From: Draconibacterium orientale
GTDB lineage: Bacteria > Bacteroidota > Bacteroidia > Bacteroidales > Prolixibacteraceae
Assembly: GCF_000626635.1 (NCBI RefSeq)
Contig: NZ_CP007451.1
Location: forward strand, 992,001-1,056,000
Length of the DNA: 64,000 bases
Reading direction: 5' to 3'
Below, piece after piece: positions 44,697-54,600 of this stretch. Positions within the stretch are counted from its first letter, which is position 1; each line of letters opens with the position of its first letter. The notes under the pieces were generated by a model. The model saw only the letters and a program-made list of their open reading frames with translations. It did no database searches and had not been told where the DNA came from. The translations under genes and the position numbers were made by a program.

Positions 44697-44866
44697 TCTT
44701 ATCATTTTCCAGATTGTCGAGGATTGATTGTTTGGCTTTATTAATGAAAAGATCAGGCATAAGGCTCTATTCATTTTGCTTTTCGAACGTATCACAATCG
44801 CCGAAACACCCAACTTTGTACTACAAACCAATTTCGAACCTATGGAATCCAATCTTAAAGAATGAG

Positions 44867-46297
44867 TTAATGAGTCCGTTTCAAAGTGTAGTCTCCAAAA
44901 GATTTTTCAATGCCCAAAAGATTAACAAACATTACATCATCCCGTATAGTGCCTTTAACTTCCAGTATTTTACCCGATTTTGTTTGAAAGGTAAAACAGA
45001 ATTGATTACCTGACATTGTGAGATTATCGACATTATATGGCTCATCCGCGGAATCCAGGAAAATAACTGCGGCAACGGCACTGCCTTCCACATCAAAGTT
45101 TATTGAATAGAGCGGTTCATCGTCATCTACTGTTCGGGCGCTTTCCCATGTTCCCTTAAAAAAGTGATTTGTACTGTCGGCGTACGAATCGGTATGATTA
45201 ACAATCCGTTCAGTAAACGCTTTGCCGGATAAGTCGCCATGGGAAATAAAATCCCTGGAAAGTACCGGCAATAGCTCATTGCTTATAAAATACTGCATGA
45301 TACTTTTCGTGTAGGGTTCAAACACCGACCGAATATTGCCACTAAAAGCGGTGGCCATATTCAATACCTGCGCCGGTTCGTTATTGCTAAAATCAATTTC
45401 ATCCATCATCAGTGTCTTTCTTTCGGGATTTATATGGGTGCGAAAATGAACCGTTCGATTTCGGGCATCAAACAGGATCGACCACTCCGGATCGTCGAAA
45501 ACACGCAAGGTTTTCAGCATGTAAAAACCATAATCAATGGGGTCGTCTTCTTTTTGGTAGTTATCGATCATAACTGCCGTGCGCACAAAACGGGGCACAT
45601 TCGGATCCGTTTCGTTGGGCTGGTATTCGCCACCAAAACCACGGAAATATTTCGACAACTCCAGCTCGCGATCATACGGAGCATTAAAAAGCGCCGGAAC
45701 AGGCATTTCATCTCCGGTGTGCACAACCACTTGGCCATTTATAAAGGCAATTGCTGCGGTATTTCCCCCGGCATCGCCCACAAAAAAGTGACAGCTCCAG
45801 CCATCAATTTCAAATTCCGTGGCACTGCGAATCGCCTCTTCGGTAGTTGAATAATTATCGAGAATGTACTGCATCCAGTTCATCTGGTTGAGTTTGGGCA
45901 GGCTATCGTTTTTCGGATAATCAGCCTCTTCGTTCATCTCCCAAATAAACAAACCGGCTTCGTTCACTCCTCCATCAGGGAAATCCTTTCCGAAATTATT
46001 AAAAGTAACCGATCCATAGCGCGAAATCCAGGTGTGCGAAGAAGGATTTACACGGCCTCGTGTAATGATTTCACTCCAGGTTCGGCCTGTTTTAAACATT
46101 CCGCGTTTGTTGATGAACACCAAACCCGGCACACCGATATCGCCTTCGTTGATGTTGTGCCCGTAAATTAAGGTGTTTCCTTTTTGCAATTTAAAGGTTG
46201 ACGATGCCAGAACGCCCTTGTGTTGCGGTAGCAATAAAAACAAGGAAGTAACAAACAGTGCAATTATAGCTTGTTGAATTCTCATTTTTCCCGGCAT
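44867..46297 (-). CDS. Choloylglycine-hydrolase/C45-like Ntn hydrolase with Ser at the nucleophile position
   Basis: A protein of 476 residues from the ATG at 46297. A signal peptide ends VLA at residue 31. The mature protein would begin SSTFKLQKGNTLIYGHNI. In this Ntn family the first mature residue is a catalytic Cys (C-x-x-F); here Ser32 takes that place. Later family-like stretches are NEAGLFIWEMNEEADY, WMQYILDNYSTTEEA and FFVGDAGGNTAAI. The C-terminal part (about 390-476) is a separate beta-rich region. The frame is open to 46414 but upstream sequence is repeat-rich. It could be a Ser-nucleophile amidase or inactive. Confidence 0.75.
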   Translation of the reverse strand: MPGKMRIQQAIIALFVTSLFLLLPQHKGVLASSTFKLQKGNTLIYGHNINEGDIGVPGLVFINKRGMFKTGRTWSEIITRGRVNPSSHTWISRYGSVTFNNFGKDFPDGGVNEAGLFIWEMNEEADYPKNDSLPKLNQMNWMQYILDNYSTTEEAIRSATEFEIDGWSCHFFVGDAGGNTAAIAFINGQVVVHTGDEMPVPALFNAPYDRELELSKYFRGFGGEYQPNETDPNVPRFVRTAVMIDNYQKEDDPIDYGFYMLKTLRVFDDPEWSILFDARNRTVHFRTHINPERKTLMMDEIDFSNNEPAQVLNMATAFSGNIRSVFEPYTKSIMQYFISNELLPVLSRDFISHGDLSGKAFTERIVNHTDSYADSTNHFFKGTWESARTVDDDEPLYSINFDVEGSAVAAVIFLDSADEPYNVDNLTMSGNQFCFTFQTKSGKILEVKGTIRDDVMFVNLLGIEKSFGDYTLKRTH

Positions 46298-46396
46298 TGT
46301 ATTATTTGTTCTATAACGCGTAAATCCTTTGGCGGTTACGCTTGTGTTCATTAACAAATAACAAATGTGGCTTGTTCGACTTTTGTTTTTCGGCTC

Positions 46397-46585
46397 TTTT
46401 GGGAGTACTCCCAAAGCCCCACCAACACAGGTTTCTTACTTTGGGAATACTCCCAAAGGTTCACCAACGCATGTTTCTTGCTTCGGGAATACTCCCAAAG
46501 CTTCCCTAACACGTGTTTTTTGCTTTGGGAATACTCCCAAAGCCTCCCCAATGCAGTTTTCTTGTTTTGGGTGTGCTCCCGAAAG
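46397..46585. repeat. 42-bp tandem array of palindromes
   Basis: Four full units (starting 46397, 46439, 46481, 46523) and a partial one at 46565. Each begins with the palindrome CTTTGGGAATACTCCCAAAG or a close variant, followed by a less conserved CCAACxC..GTTTCTTG part. The period is exactly 42, so palindromes repeat every four DNA turns. Both strands happen to read LWEYSQ repeatedly, but the frames lack other coding signs. Confidence 0.9.
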
Positions 46586-46758
46586 AAATAGGGTTTGAAG
46601 CTGGCCCTACCCTTTTGTTCCCGACGTAAAGTACGGGATTTGGCAAGCTCAACTGTCGACATTCCTGCCGGCCGGTAGGCGGGTTCCCTTACAAAGGGAA
46701 AACATCATTGATGTAAGGCAGCGAACAGAGTGAACCGCCTTCGAAATTTCGAAAAAGA

Positions 46759-46795
46759 AAAAGCCACCTCCCGTTAACCGGAAAGTGGCTCTATT
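46759..46795 (-). terminator. Terminator of the etf/acyl-CoA dehydrogenase operon
   Basis: On the minus strand AGCCAC..GTGGCT arms with an inner CCGGTTAACGG core, then TTTTTC. Confidence 0.75.
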
Positions 46796-46836
46796 ATCTT
46801 TTCTAAAAGCTAACAGCTCGTGGCTCGAAGCTTTTA

Positions 46837-48546
46837 TTACATTTCAAATTTGTAATCACCAACATCGCTTAATTCCGATGCACGGATAAACTCGGCGTGT
46901 GCTTTCACCTGCGCTTTTGCAAAGGCGATATAGTTTTTCGTCGATTTCAGGAACGAAGCCTCGCGGTTGGTATCCAGCAACAACAGGTAACTCATAATAA
47001 TGTGGCCTGCCATTTCAACCAAACGCCGCGCATGGAAATCAACAAACTCGTTGTCGCCCGCAGCAGTTACTTTCTTAACTGCTTCTTCGTAATCGGCAGT
47101 TAAAATAATAAGTGTGCGTTTCAGGTACTCTAATGTTGGCGAAACTTTTTCAGCTTCGTAAGCACGAATCTGGTTCAGGTAACCGCCGGTTGTTACACCA
47201 CGTATGGCAGCTACAACCTGCAGCTGTGTAGTTCCTTCGTAAATCGATGTAATACGCGCATCGCGGTAGATACGTTCAACCGGGTAGTCTTTCATAAAGC
47301 CCGATCCACCATGAATTTGAACGGCATCGTAAGCCAGCTGGTTGCTGTATTCGCTCGACATACCTTTTACAAGCGGCGTAAATATGTCGGCCAAACGCTG
47401 GTACTTTTTCATTTCGTCGCGCTCTTCTTTCTCCAGTTTACGCTCTTCGGAAATGTGCATGTAGGTTTTGTACATATCAACAAAGCGAGCTGTTTCGTAA
47501 AGTAAAGTACGCGATGCATCCAATTTGGCTTTCATCAGCGAAAGCATTTCGAAAACAGCCGGGAATTTAATGATCGCTTTTCCGAACTGCATACGTTCTT
47601 TGGCATATGCCATTGCCTCGCGGTAAGCAGCTTCGCAAACGCCTACCGACTGCGCTGCAATACCCAAACGCGCACCGTTCATTAACGCCATTACATATTT
47701 AATGAGTCCCATTTTGCGTGATCCAACCAATTCGGCCGGAGCATCTTTGAATACCAGCTCGCAGGTTGGCGAACCAATAATACCCATTTTGTGCTCGATA
47801 CGACGAACGGTTACACCGCCCGATTGTTTGTCGTAGATATACATCGACAAACCACGGCCGTCGGTTGTTCCGGCTTCCGAGCGGGCCAGCACCAGCGATA
47901 TATCGCCGTCGCCATTGGTAATAAAACGTTTCACACCATTCAGCAACCAAACTTGTTTCTCCTCGTTCCAGGTAGCTTTTAACTGCACCGCCTGAAGGTC
48001 GGAACCGGCATCCGGCTCGGTTAAGTCCATTGCCATAGTGTCGCCGTTGCAAACACGAGGCAGGTATTTTGCTTTTTGCTCTTCCGAAGCAAATTCGTTA
48101 ATGGTTTCGGCACAATCCTGCAAACCCCAAATGTTTACAAAACCGGCATCAGCGCGCGATACAATATCGGCCGCCATAATGTAAGGCACAATCGGGAAGT
48201 TCAACCCTTCGTATTTGTAAGGCAACGACATTCCCATCAATCCGGCCTGGTTCAATGCTTTGATGTTTTCTTCAGTTCCGCGGGCATATTTTACGTGTCC
48301 GTCGATTACTTCCGGTCCTTCAGCATCAATACTTTCGGCGTTTTCAGAAACAATGTTTCCGCAAATTTCGCCAACAACCTCCAGCACACGATCGTAACTG
48401 TCAATTGCATCTTCGTAATCCAGCGGAGCAAAATCAAATTCATCCTTGAAAGTATATTCACGTTCTTTTAAGCGAACGATCTCTTTCATTAAGGGGTGAT
48501 TCAGGTGAAATTTCAACTCGCTGTTATCTGTATAATAATTTGCCAT
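46837..48546 (-). CDS. Acyl-CoA dehydrogenase
   Basis: A 569-residue FAD enzyme. It is longer than the usual 380-residue members because of a C-terminal extension, like other Bacteroidota homologues next to etf genes. Motifs: AMDLTEPDAGSDLQAVQL near residue 155, WLLNGVKRFITNGDGD near 185, and the catalytic-region RIYRDARITSIYEGTTQLQV near 425 with the Glu base. It passes electrons to EtfAB, encoded immediately upstream (22 bp). Fatty acyl or amino-acid-derived acyl-CoA could be substrate. Confidence 0.94.
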   Translation of the reverse strand: MANYYTDNSELKFHLNHPLMKEIVRLKEREYTFKDEFDFAPLDYEDAIDSYDRVLEVVGEICGNIVSENAESIDAEGPEVIDGHVKYARGTEENIKALNQAGLMGMSLPYKYEGLNFPIVPYIMAADIVSRADAGFVNIWGLQDCAETINEFASEEQKAKYLPRVCNGDTMAMDLTEPDAGSDLQAVQLKATWNEEKQVWLLNGVKRFITNGDGDISLVLARSEAGTTDGRGLSMYIYDKQSGGVTVRRIEHKMGIIGSPTCELVFKDAPAELVGSRKMGLIKYVMALMNGARLGIAAQSVGVCEAAYREAMAYAKERMQFGKAIIKFPAVFEMLSLMKAKLDASRTLLYETARFVDMYKTYMHISEERKLEKEERDEMKKYQRLADIFTPLVKGMSSEYSNQLAYDAVQIHGGSGFMKDYPVERIYRDARITSIYEGTTQLQVVAAIRGVTTGGYLNQIRAYEAEKVSPTLEYLKRTLIILTADYEEAVKKVTAAGDNEFVDFHARRLVEMAGHIIMSYLLLLDTNREASFLKSTKNYIAFAKAQVKAHAEFIRASELSDVGDYKFEM

Positions 48547-48568
48547 TTTTTACAATTTTAAGTCGTGA

Positions 48569-49588
48569 CTACTTGGTGTTCTTTTTATAATACTTGATCA
48601 TTTTAGGAATGACCTCTGCCACATCTCCGGTAATTACATAGTCGGCTATTGCATTAATCGGAGCTTCAGGGTCGGTATTTATCGCGATGATCTGTGCTGA
48701 ATCTTCCATTCCGGCACGGTGCTGAATTTGCCCCGAGATACCGCAGGCAATGTACAGTTTCGGACGAACGGTAATACCTGTTTGCCCAATCTGGCGCTCG
48801 TGACCTGCCAACCCGGAATCGACTGCAGCACGCGAAGCACCAACTTCGCCACCCAGTACTTCTGCCAAATCGTATAACAGCTGGAAGTTCTCTTTTGAAC
48901 CTACTCCGTAACCACCGGCAACAACAATCGGTGCACCTTTAACGTTCACCTTGCTTTTTTCCATGTGGCGCTCAATAATCTCAACCACGAAATCTTCGTC
49001 GCTTACATATTTAGCCACATCAAGTTTTACAACTTTTCCTTTGTATTTCGGATCAAGAATTTCTTTTTTCATTACACCCTCGCGCACGGTTGCCATTTGC
49101 GGACGGCAATCGGGGTTGATAATGGTTGCAATGATGTTTCCTCCAAATGCCGGACGAATCTGGTAAAGAAGGTTTTCGTAATTCTTGTCTTGTTTTTTAT
49201 CGTAATGATCGCCAATTACCAAACTTGTACAATCGGCAGTTAAACCACTGTGCAATGCTGATGAAACGCGTGGTCCTAAATCGCGACCGATGGACGAAGC
49301 TCCCATCAGCGCGATCTGAGGCTTTTGCTCTTTAAACAGGTTCACCACTATTGAAGTGTGCGGCAAAGTCTGGTACGGGAACAAACGCTCATCGTCTGCA
49401 ATATAAAGTGTATCTACACCGTAAGGAATTATTTGATCGCCAACTTTATCGAGTTTGCTCCCGATAGCAATGGCTTCCAGTTTACATTTTAATTCATTTG
49501 CCAGGGTACGTCCCTTGGTTAGCAATTCCTGACTAACATCAGCTACCTGGCCATCTTCTATTTCGCAATAAACAAATACGTTGCTCAT
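48569..49588 (-). CDS. etfA: Electron transfer flavoprotein alpha subunit
   Basis: A 339-residue subunit that binds FAD. The N-terminal Rossmann-like domain is followed by the C-terminal FAD domain with VVAGGYGVGSKENFQLL near residue 222, GASRAAVDSGLAGHERQIGQ near 250, LYIACGISGQIQHRAGM near 280, and INTDPEAPINAIADYVITGD near 305. It forms a heterodimer with EtfB (33 bp upstream) and serves the acyl-CoA dehydrogenase encoded downstream. Confidence 0.95.
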   Translation of the reverse strand: MSNVFVYCEIEDGQVADVSQELLTKGRTLANELKCKLEAIAIGSKLDKVGDQIIPYGVDTLYIADDERLFPYQTLPHTSIVVNLFKEQKPQIALMGASSIGRDLGPRVSSALHSGLTADCTSLVIGDHYDKKQDKNYENLLYQIRPAFGGNIIATIINPDCRPQMATVREGVMKKEILDPKYKGKVVKLDVAKYVSDEDFVVEIIERHMEKSKVNVKGAPIVVAGGYGVGSKENFQLLYDLAEVLGGEVGASRAAVDSGLAGHERQIGQTGITVRPKLYIACGISGQIQHRAGMEDSAQIIAINTDPEAPINAIADYVITGDVAEVIPKMIKYYKKNTK

Positions 49589-49621
49589 TTCTTCAAATTT
49601 TTAACTGTTCATTTAATGGCC

Positions 49622-50497
49622 TTAGCCAATTGTGTGACTCTTAATTAACTCAACCATCATGGCTTCAATTTCGTCGTCGGCGGCCGAAATTACTTTCGAA
49701 TCTTTAGCCTGAAGAACTACATTCTCCACCGTTTTTACTTTGGTTGGCGAGCCGGTAAGACCAAGCTGCGATGCATCGGTTTCAATATCGTTTACGGTCC
49801 ATTCCTGAATCATCAGGTCGGGGTGTTCGTTGTATAAAGCAGTGTAATCTTCGTTCTCTTTCTGAAGTTCGGTTACTGTTCTTGCCTTTTTGAATTTCAT
49901 AATCCGTTTGGCATTACGTGCGCGGCAATCAGGAGCTGATCCGTTAACAGTCATTACCAATGGCATCGGACATTTTGCTGTTTCCACACCATTCTCTAAA
50001 CGGCGTTTTACGGTAACCGTTTTGTCTTTTACCTCCAGTACCTCCTCTACGTATGTTATTTGCAACATCCCCAGCTTTTCGGCCACCTGAGGGCCAACCT
50101 GGGCAGTATCACCATCGATAGCCTGACGACCTGCAATGATCATATCAATTTTACCCATTTTTTTCAACGCCTGTCCAATGGCATACGATGTTGCCAAGGT
50201 ATCCGAACCGGCAAAAGCACGGTCGGTGAGCAAAATACCACCGTCGACACCGCGGTATAAACCTTCGCGAATAATATCGGCAGCCCTTCCCGGCCCCATG
50301 GTTAAAATATTGATTTTTGATTCAGGAAACTGATCTTTTATGCGCAATGCTTGTTCCAGGGCATTCAAATCCTCGGGATTAAAGATAGCAGGAAGCACAG
50401 CCCTGTTTATCGTCCCGTCAGCCTTCATAGCATCTTTCCCAACATTTCTGGTGTCGGGAACCTGCTTCGCCAAAACAATAATGTTATAAGCCTTCAT
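49622..50497 (-). CDS. etfB: Electron transfer flavoprotein beta subunit
   Basis: A 291-residue subunit, slightly longer than the common 250-260. It begins with NIIVLAKQVPDTRNV and contains GREAIDGDTAQVGP-like AGRQAIDGDTAQVGPQVAEK near residue 120, which binds AMP, and VTVKRRLENGVETAKCPMP near 158. It is first in the etfB-etfA-acyl-CoA dehydrogenase operon and has a strong promoter 91 bases upstream. Confidence 0.95.
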   Translation of the reverse strand: MKAYNIIVLAKQVPDTRNVGKDAMKADGTINRAVLPAIFNPEDLNALEQALRIKDQFPESKINILTMGPGRAADIIREGLYRGVDGGILLTDRAFAGSDTLATSYAIGQALKKMGKIDMIIAGRQAIDGDTAQVGPQVAEKLGMLQITYVEEVLEVKDKTVTVKRRLENGVETAKCPMPLVMTVNGSAPDCRARNAKRIMKFKKARTVTELQKENEDYTALYNEHPDLMIQEWTVNDIETDASQLGLTGSPTKVKTVENVVLQAKDSKVISAADDEIEAMMVELIKSHTIG

Positions 50498-50587
50498 TCA
50501 ATAAGATTTTTGTAGATTGATATATTTATTTTATTTTTTTCGATCTATTGCCGAAGATTTTAGCTACTCCTGCAATTTGAAAGCTAA

Positions 50588-50619
50588 CAAATATAGAAAT
50601 CGGCGTAAAACTAACCAAA
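50588..50619 (-). promoter_or_regulatory. Promoter of the etfBA operon
   Basis: On the minus strand TTTG, then 20 bases, then TATATTTG: a full match to the Bacteroidota housekeeping promoter. The untranslated leader would be about 80 bases. Confidence 0.7.
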
Positions 50620-51232
50620 GAGATTAGGACTCTGAGACCTTTAATGTTTGTTAAAAAGCAGAGCAGTCAAGGCATTCAGCACTCAAGTACCCGTCCAAAC
50701 GCAATACTGACAATGCTTTAAAACAATCAACCTCAATATTCCAAAATTCTGTGCGGAGAAAGTGGCAATTAATTTAAAACCATTTTAATTAAAAACAGAA
50801 GGTTTTAGGGTGTTCTCAGGCGTTTCAACCAGCCATTTTTGTTAAAAAAAGCGAAGTGATGTGATTTTTATATCTTCTTTCGTTTTCGATGCTTTGCCGT
50901 TCTTCTCCCGCGAGGAGGTTTACTTCAAACAATAGGTGCTTTTATTCAAGCACAAAACACAAAGTTTTCAAACGGTTAAGGAACATCAACAGCATCATTC
51001 TTAATAAGAATGCCCAATTAACCGATTGCTGTATATCGATTATTTTATTACCTTCATCGGCGGATTTCAAACCAAATCTAACCAAATTAATTCAGAAAGC
51101 CGGTTCGTTTATTACGGGCCGGCTTTTTTATGCGCTTGCAATCTTCCTTTTGTAATTCTTATAGACTTCAAAATATCGTCCGGACATTGCGATTCCATTT
51201 TCAGTCTATCGGCATTTACCAATAATGATACA
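50620..51232. other. Intergenic region between the etf operon and the DUF3467 gene
   Basis: About 600 bases. The 89-codon frame at 50889-51155 has no family-like features and I do not call it. A terminator-like hairpin, AAGCCGG..CCGGCTT with a run of six T, lies at 51098-51128 on the plus strand, so an unannotated plus-strand transcript may end there. Confidence 0.5.
51098..51128 (+). terminator. Terminator with no obvious gene upstream
   Basis: AAAGCCGG and CCGGCTTT with a 14-base loop and then T's. The nearest plus-strand gene is more than 6 kb away, so it may mark the end of a small RNA. Confidence 0.65.
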
Positions 51233-51265
51233 AAAAAAGAGGAACCACTAATGATTCCTCTTTTA
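51233..51265 (-). terminator. Terminator of the rpoBC/DUF3467 transcript
   Basis: On the minus strand AAAAGAGGAA-tcattagtgg-TTCCTCTTTT, followed by more T. Confidence 0.85.
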
Positions 51266-51284
51266 CTATTATGCTTGTAAATTA

Positions 51285-51611
51285 CTAAGCCTGAGCTGTA
51301 GGTCCACCAAAATTCATTGGTGGCAAATTCGGATCGTTACCTGAATTAACGTTTTTAATCGGGCCATGCTGTGCTTCAAATTTTGCAATATTGTCCTGCA
51401 AGGCCATTAATAAACGTTTGGCATGTTCCGGTGTAAGAATAATACGAGACTTTACATTCGCTTTTGGAATACCTGGCATAATCCGTACAAAATCAACTAC
51501 AAATTCAGAAGTTGAGTGAGTAATAACCGCAAGGTTCGAATAGGTTCCCTGAGCTACTTCCTCGTTCAATTCAATGTTTATTTGTTGCGATTTGTGCTTT
51601 TTATCTTCCAT
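51285..51611 (-). CDS. DUF3467 protein
   Basis: A 108-residue protein with the family core QINIELNEEVAQGTYSNLAV and FVRIMPGIPKANVKSRIILT, and a Pro/Gly-rich tail. It is predicted to be a small beta-sheet protein; its function is unknown. It follows rpoC by 10 bp and precedes the cluster terminator, so it is cotranscribed with RNA polymerase genes, as I recall for other Bacteroidota. Confidence 0.9.
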   Translation of the reverse strand: MEDKKHKSQQINIELNEEVAQGTYSNLAVITHSTSEFVVDFVRIMPGIPKANVKSRIILTPEHAKRLLMALQDNIAKFEAQHGPIKNVNSGNDPNLPPMNFGGPTAQA

Positions 51612-51621
51612 AGTATCCTTA

Positions 51622-54600
51622 TTAGCTATTATCCGAATGTCTCATATCTACTAACCTGTCGTATTCTGATTTAGAGCCAACAACAAGGTTTTTGTATTCT
51701 TTCAATCCGGTACCTGCCGGTATCAGGTGACCACAAATTACGTTCTCTTTCAGTCCGTCGAGGTAATCCATTTTACCGTTAATAGCGGCTTCGTTAAGAA
51801 CTTTTGTTGTTTCCTGGAACGATGCGGCAGACAACCAGCTGCGTGTTTGCAACGCTGCTCTTGTAATCCCCTGAAGAATCTGGCTTGATGTTGCAGGAAT
51901 CGCATCCCTCGACTCTACCAGTTTTTTATCTTTTCTTCGGAGTTGCGAGTTCTCATCTCTCAAACGACGTGAAGAAACAATCTGTCCGGCTTTCAGCCCT
52001 TCAGCATCTCCCGGATCAACTACAACTTTTTTGTTGTAAATCCAGTCGTTTTCAGACATGAATTCGTTTTTGTCCACAATTTGCTTTTCAAGGAAACGGG
52101 TATCACCCGGATCAACGATTTCTACTTTACGCATCATCTGGCGGATGATAATCTCAAAGTGTTTATCGTTAATTTTTACCCCCTGCATACGGTACACGTC
52201 CTGAACTTCGTTCAAAATGTATTCCTGAACAGCAGTAGGCCCTTTAATTGCGAGAATATCGGAAGGAGTTGTTGCTCCGTCAGACAATGGAATACCTGCT
52301 CTGATGTAGTCGTTCTCCTGAACAAGGATTTGTTTCGACAGCGGTACAAGGTATCTCTTCACATCGCCGTTTTTAGTGGTAACAATGATCTCGCGGTTAC
52401 CCCGTTTGATCTTACCTAACGAAACTTCACCGTCAACCTCAGAAACAACCGCAGGGTTAGATGGGTTACGTGCCTCGAATAATTCGGTAACACGTGGCAG
52501 ACCCCCTGTGATATCGCCTGCTTTACCGGCAGCACGAGGAATCTTAACCAAAATCTTACCTGCTTTCACCTCTTGTCCGTTATCAACCGAGATGTGACCT
52601 CCAACCGGAAGGTTGTACGAGCGGATCATTTCTCCGGCATCGTCCATAATCTTCAAAGTTGGGTTTTTGGTCTTATCTTTTGTTTCGATAATTACGCGCT
52701 CGCTATAACCGGTTTGCTCATCCGATTCTTCGCGGAAAGTAATACCTTCGATCAGGTTCTCAAATTCTACTTTACCATCGAATTCGGTAATAATTACACC
52801 GTTAAATGGGTCCCAATCACAGATCATTGCTCCTTTACGGATTTCCTGACCGTTTTTCACATACAGTTTACAACCGTATGGAAGTGGGTGAGTAGAAAGT
52901 GGAATTTTAGTGTTTTTATCGATAATTTTCAATTCGGCCAAACGACTTACTACAACCTCCACATCGTTTCCTTCGTCATCTTTGTACGATACCGAACGAA
53001 GCTCTTCAATCTCGCAGTATCCATCGTATTTCGATTCAACTGTTGATTGTGCTGAGATGTTACCTGCGATACCCCCCACGTGGAAGGTACGAAGTGTAAG
53101 CTGTGTACCCGGCTCACCAATCGACTGTGCTGCAATAACACCGGTAGCTTCACCTTTCTGAACTTTCTTGCCGGTAGCCAGGTTACGTCCGTAACACTTG
53201 GCACAAACACCAACTTTCGATTCACAGGTTAATACCGAACGAATTTCAACGGTTTCAATTGGCGAGTCTTCGATTACTTTCGCAATCTCTTCAGTAATTT
53301 CATCACCCGATTTAATGATCAACTCACCATTTAACGGGTGGAAAATATCGTGAACAGTTGTACGACCAACTATTCTTTCGAATAATGATGCAACAACTTC
53401 TTCGTTATTTTTAACGTCAGAAGCTACCAAACCACGCAATGTTCCGCAGTCGTCTTCCGAGATGATAACATCCTGGGCAACATCAACCAAACGACGTGTT
53501 AAGTAACCCGCATCAGCTGTTTTAAGTGCGGTATCCGCCAAACCTTTACGAGCACCGTGAGTAGAAATAAAGTACTCCAGTACCGAAAGGCCTTCTTTAA
53601 AGTTTGCCAAAATCGGGTTTTCAATAATCTGCGAACCTGTAGAACCAGATTTTTGTGGTTTTGCCATCAAACCCCTCATTCCGCATAACTGGCGAATCTG
53701 CTCTTTCGAACCCCGCGCACCCGAGTCAAGCATCATATAAATTGAGTTGAATCCCTGGCGGTCCGTACTAATGGTTTTCATTACCGAGTTGGTAAGTTTC
53801 GCGTTCGCATGTGTCCAAATATCAATAACCTGGTTGTAACGTTCGTTATTGGTAATGAAACCCATGTTATAGTTGTTGATAACCTCTTCAACTTCCTGGT
53901 AACCGTTACCAACAATTTCGGCTTTATCCTCAGGAATGATAACATCGCCTAAGTTGAACGACAAACCACCACGGTACGCCATTGTGTAACCCAGGTTTTT
54001 AATATCATCAAGGAATTTAACGGTAATTGCGTTACCACTCTTATTGAATACGTCGGTAATAATGCTGCGTAACGATTTTTTAGTCAAAATCTGGTTTACG
54101 TAACCTGCCTGACGTGGAACAAATTCGTTGAAAAGAACGCGACCTACAGTTGTTTCGATGATATGGTTAAAATAATCTCCGTTTTCATCGATGTCTTCAA
54201 CTTTAACTTTAATAATTGCGTGAAGATCGATTGCTTTCTCTTCGTATGCAATCGTTACTTCTTCAGCTGAGTAGAAAGTCATTCCTTCGCCACGACTACC
54301 TTTACGTGGTTTGGTCATGTAGTACAGACCCAAAACCATGTCCTGCGAAGGAACCTGGATAGGTGCGCCGTTTGCAGGGTTCAACAGGTTGTGCGAAGCA
54401 AGCATTAACAACTGTGCTTCCAAAATTGCAGCATTACCCAATGGTAAGTGAACCGCCATCTGGTCACCGTCGAAGTCGGCGTTAAAACCTGTACATACCA
54501 ACGGGTGCAGCTGAATTGCTTTACCCTCGATAAGAACAGGCTGGAAGGCCTGAATTGACAAACGGTGCAGCGTAGGTGCCCTGTTCAACATTACAGGGTG

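Larger units (their letters stand above)
46298..46836. other. Intergenic region with palindromic array and other inverted repeats
   Basis: Holds the 42-bp array (46397-46585), an inverted repeat formed by GGCGGGTTC near 46676 and GAACCGCC near 46735, and the acyl-CoA dehydrogenase terminator (46759-46795). No gene is convincing. Confidence 0.5.

Noticed and set aside
44535-44852. Minus-strand gene overlapping the SDR gene
   Set aside because: Most of it is antisense to the intact SDR coding region, and its sequence resembles no protein.
46351-46662. Repeat protein with LWEYSQ units
   Set aside because: The palindromes make both strands read LWEYSQ, as expected of non-coding palindromic repeats. 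The flanks have no recognisable start, domain or signal.
50889-51155. 89-codon gene
   Set aside because: It runs through a terminator hairpin, has no family-like pattern and atypical composition.
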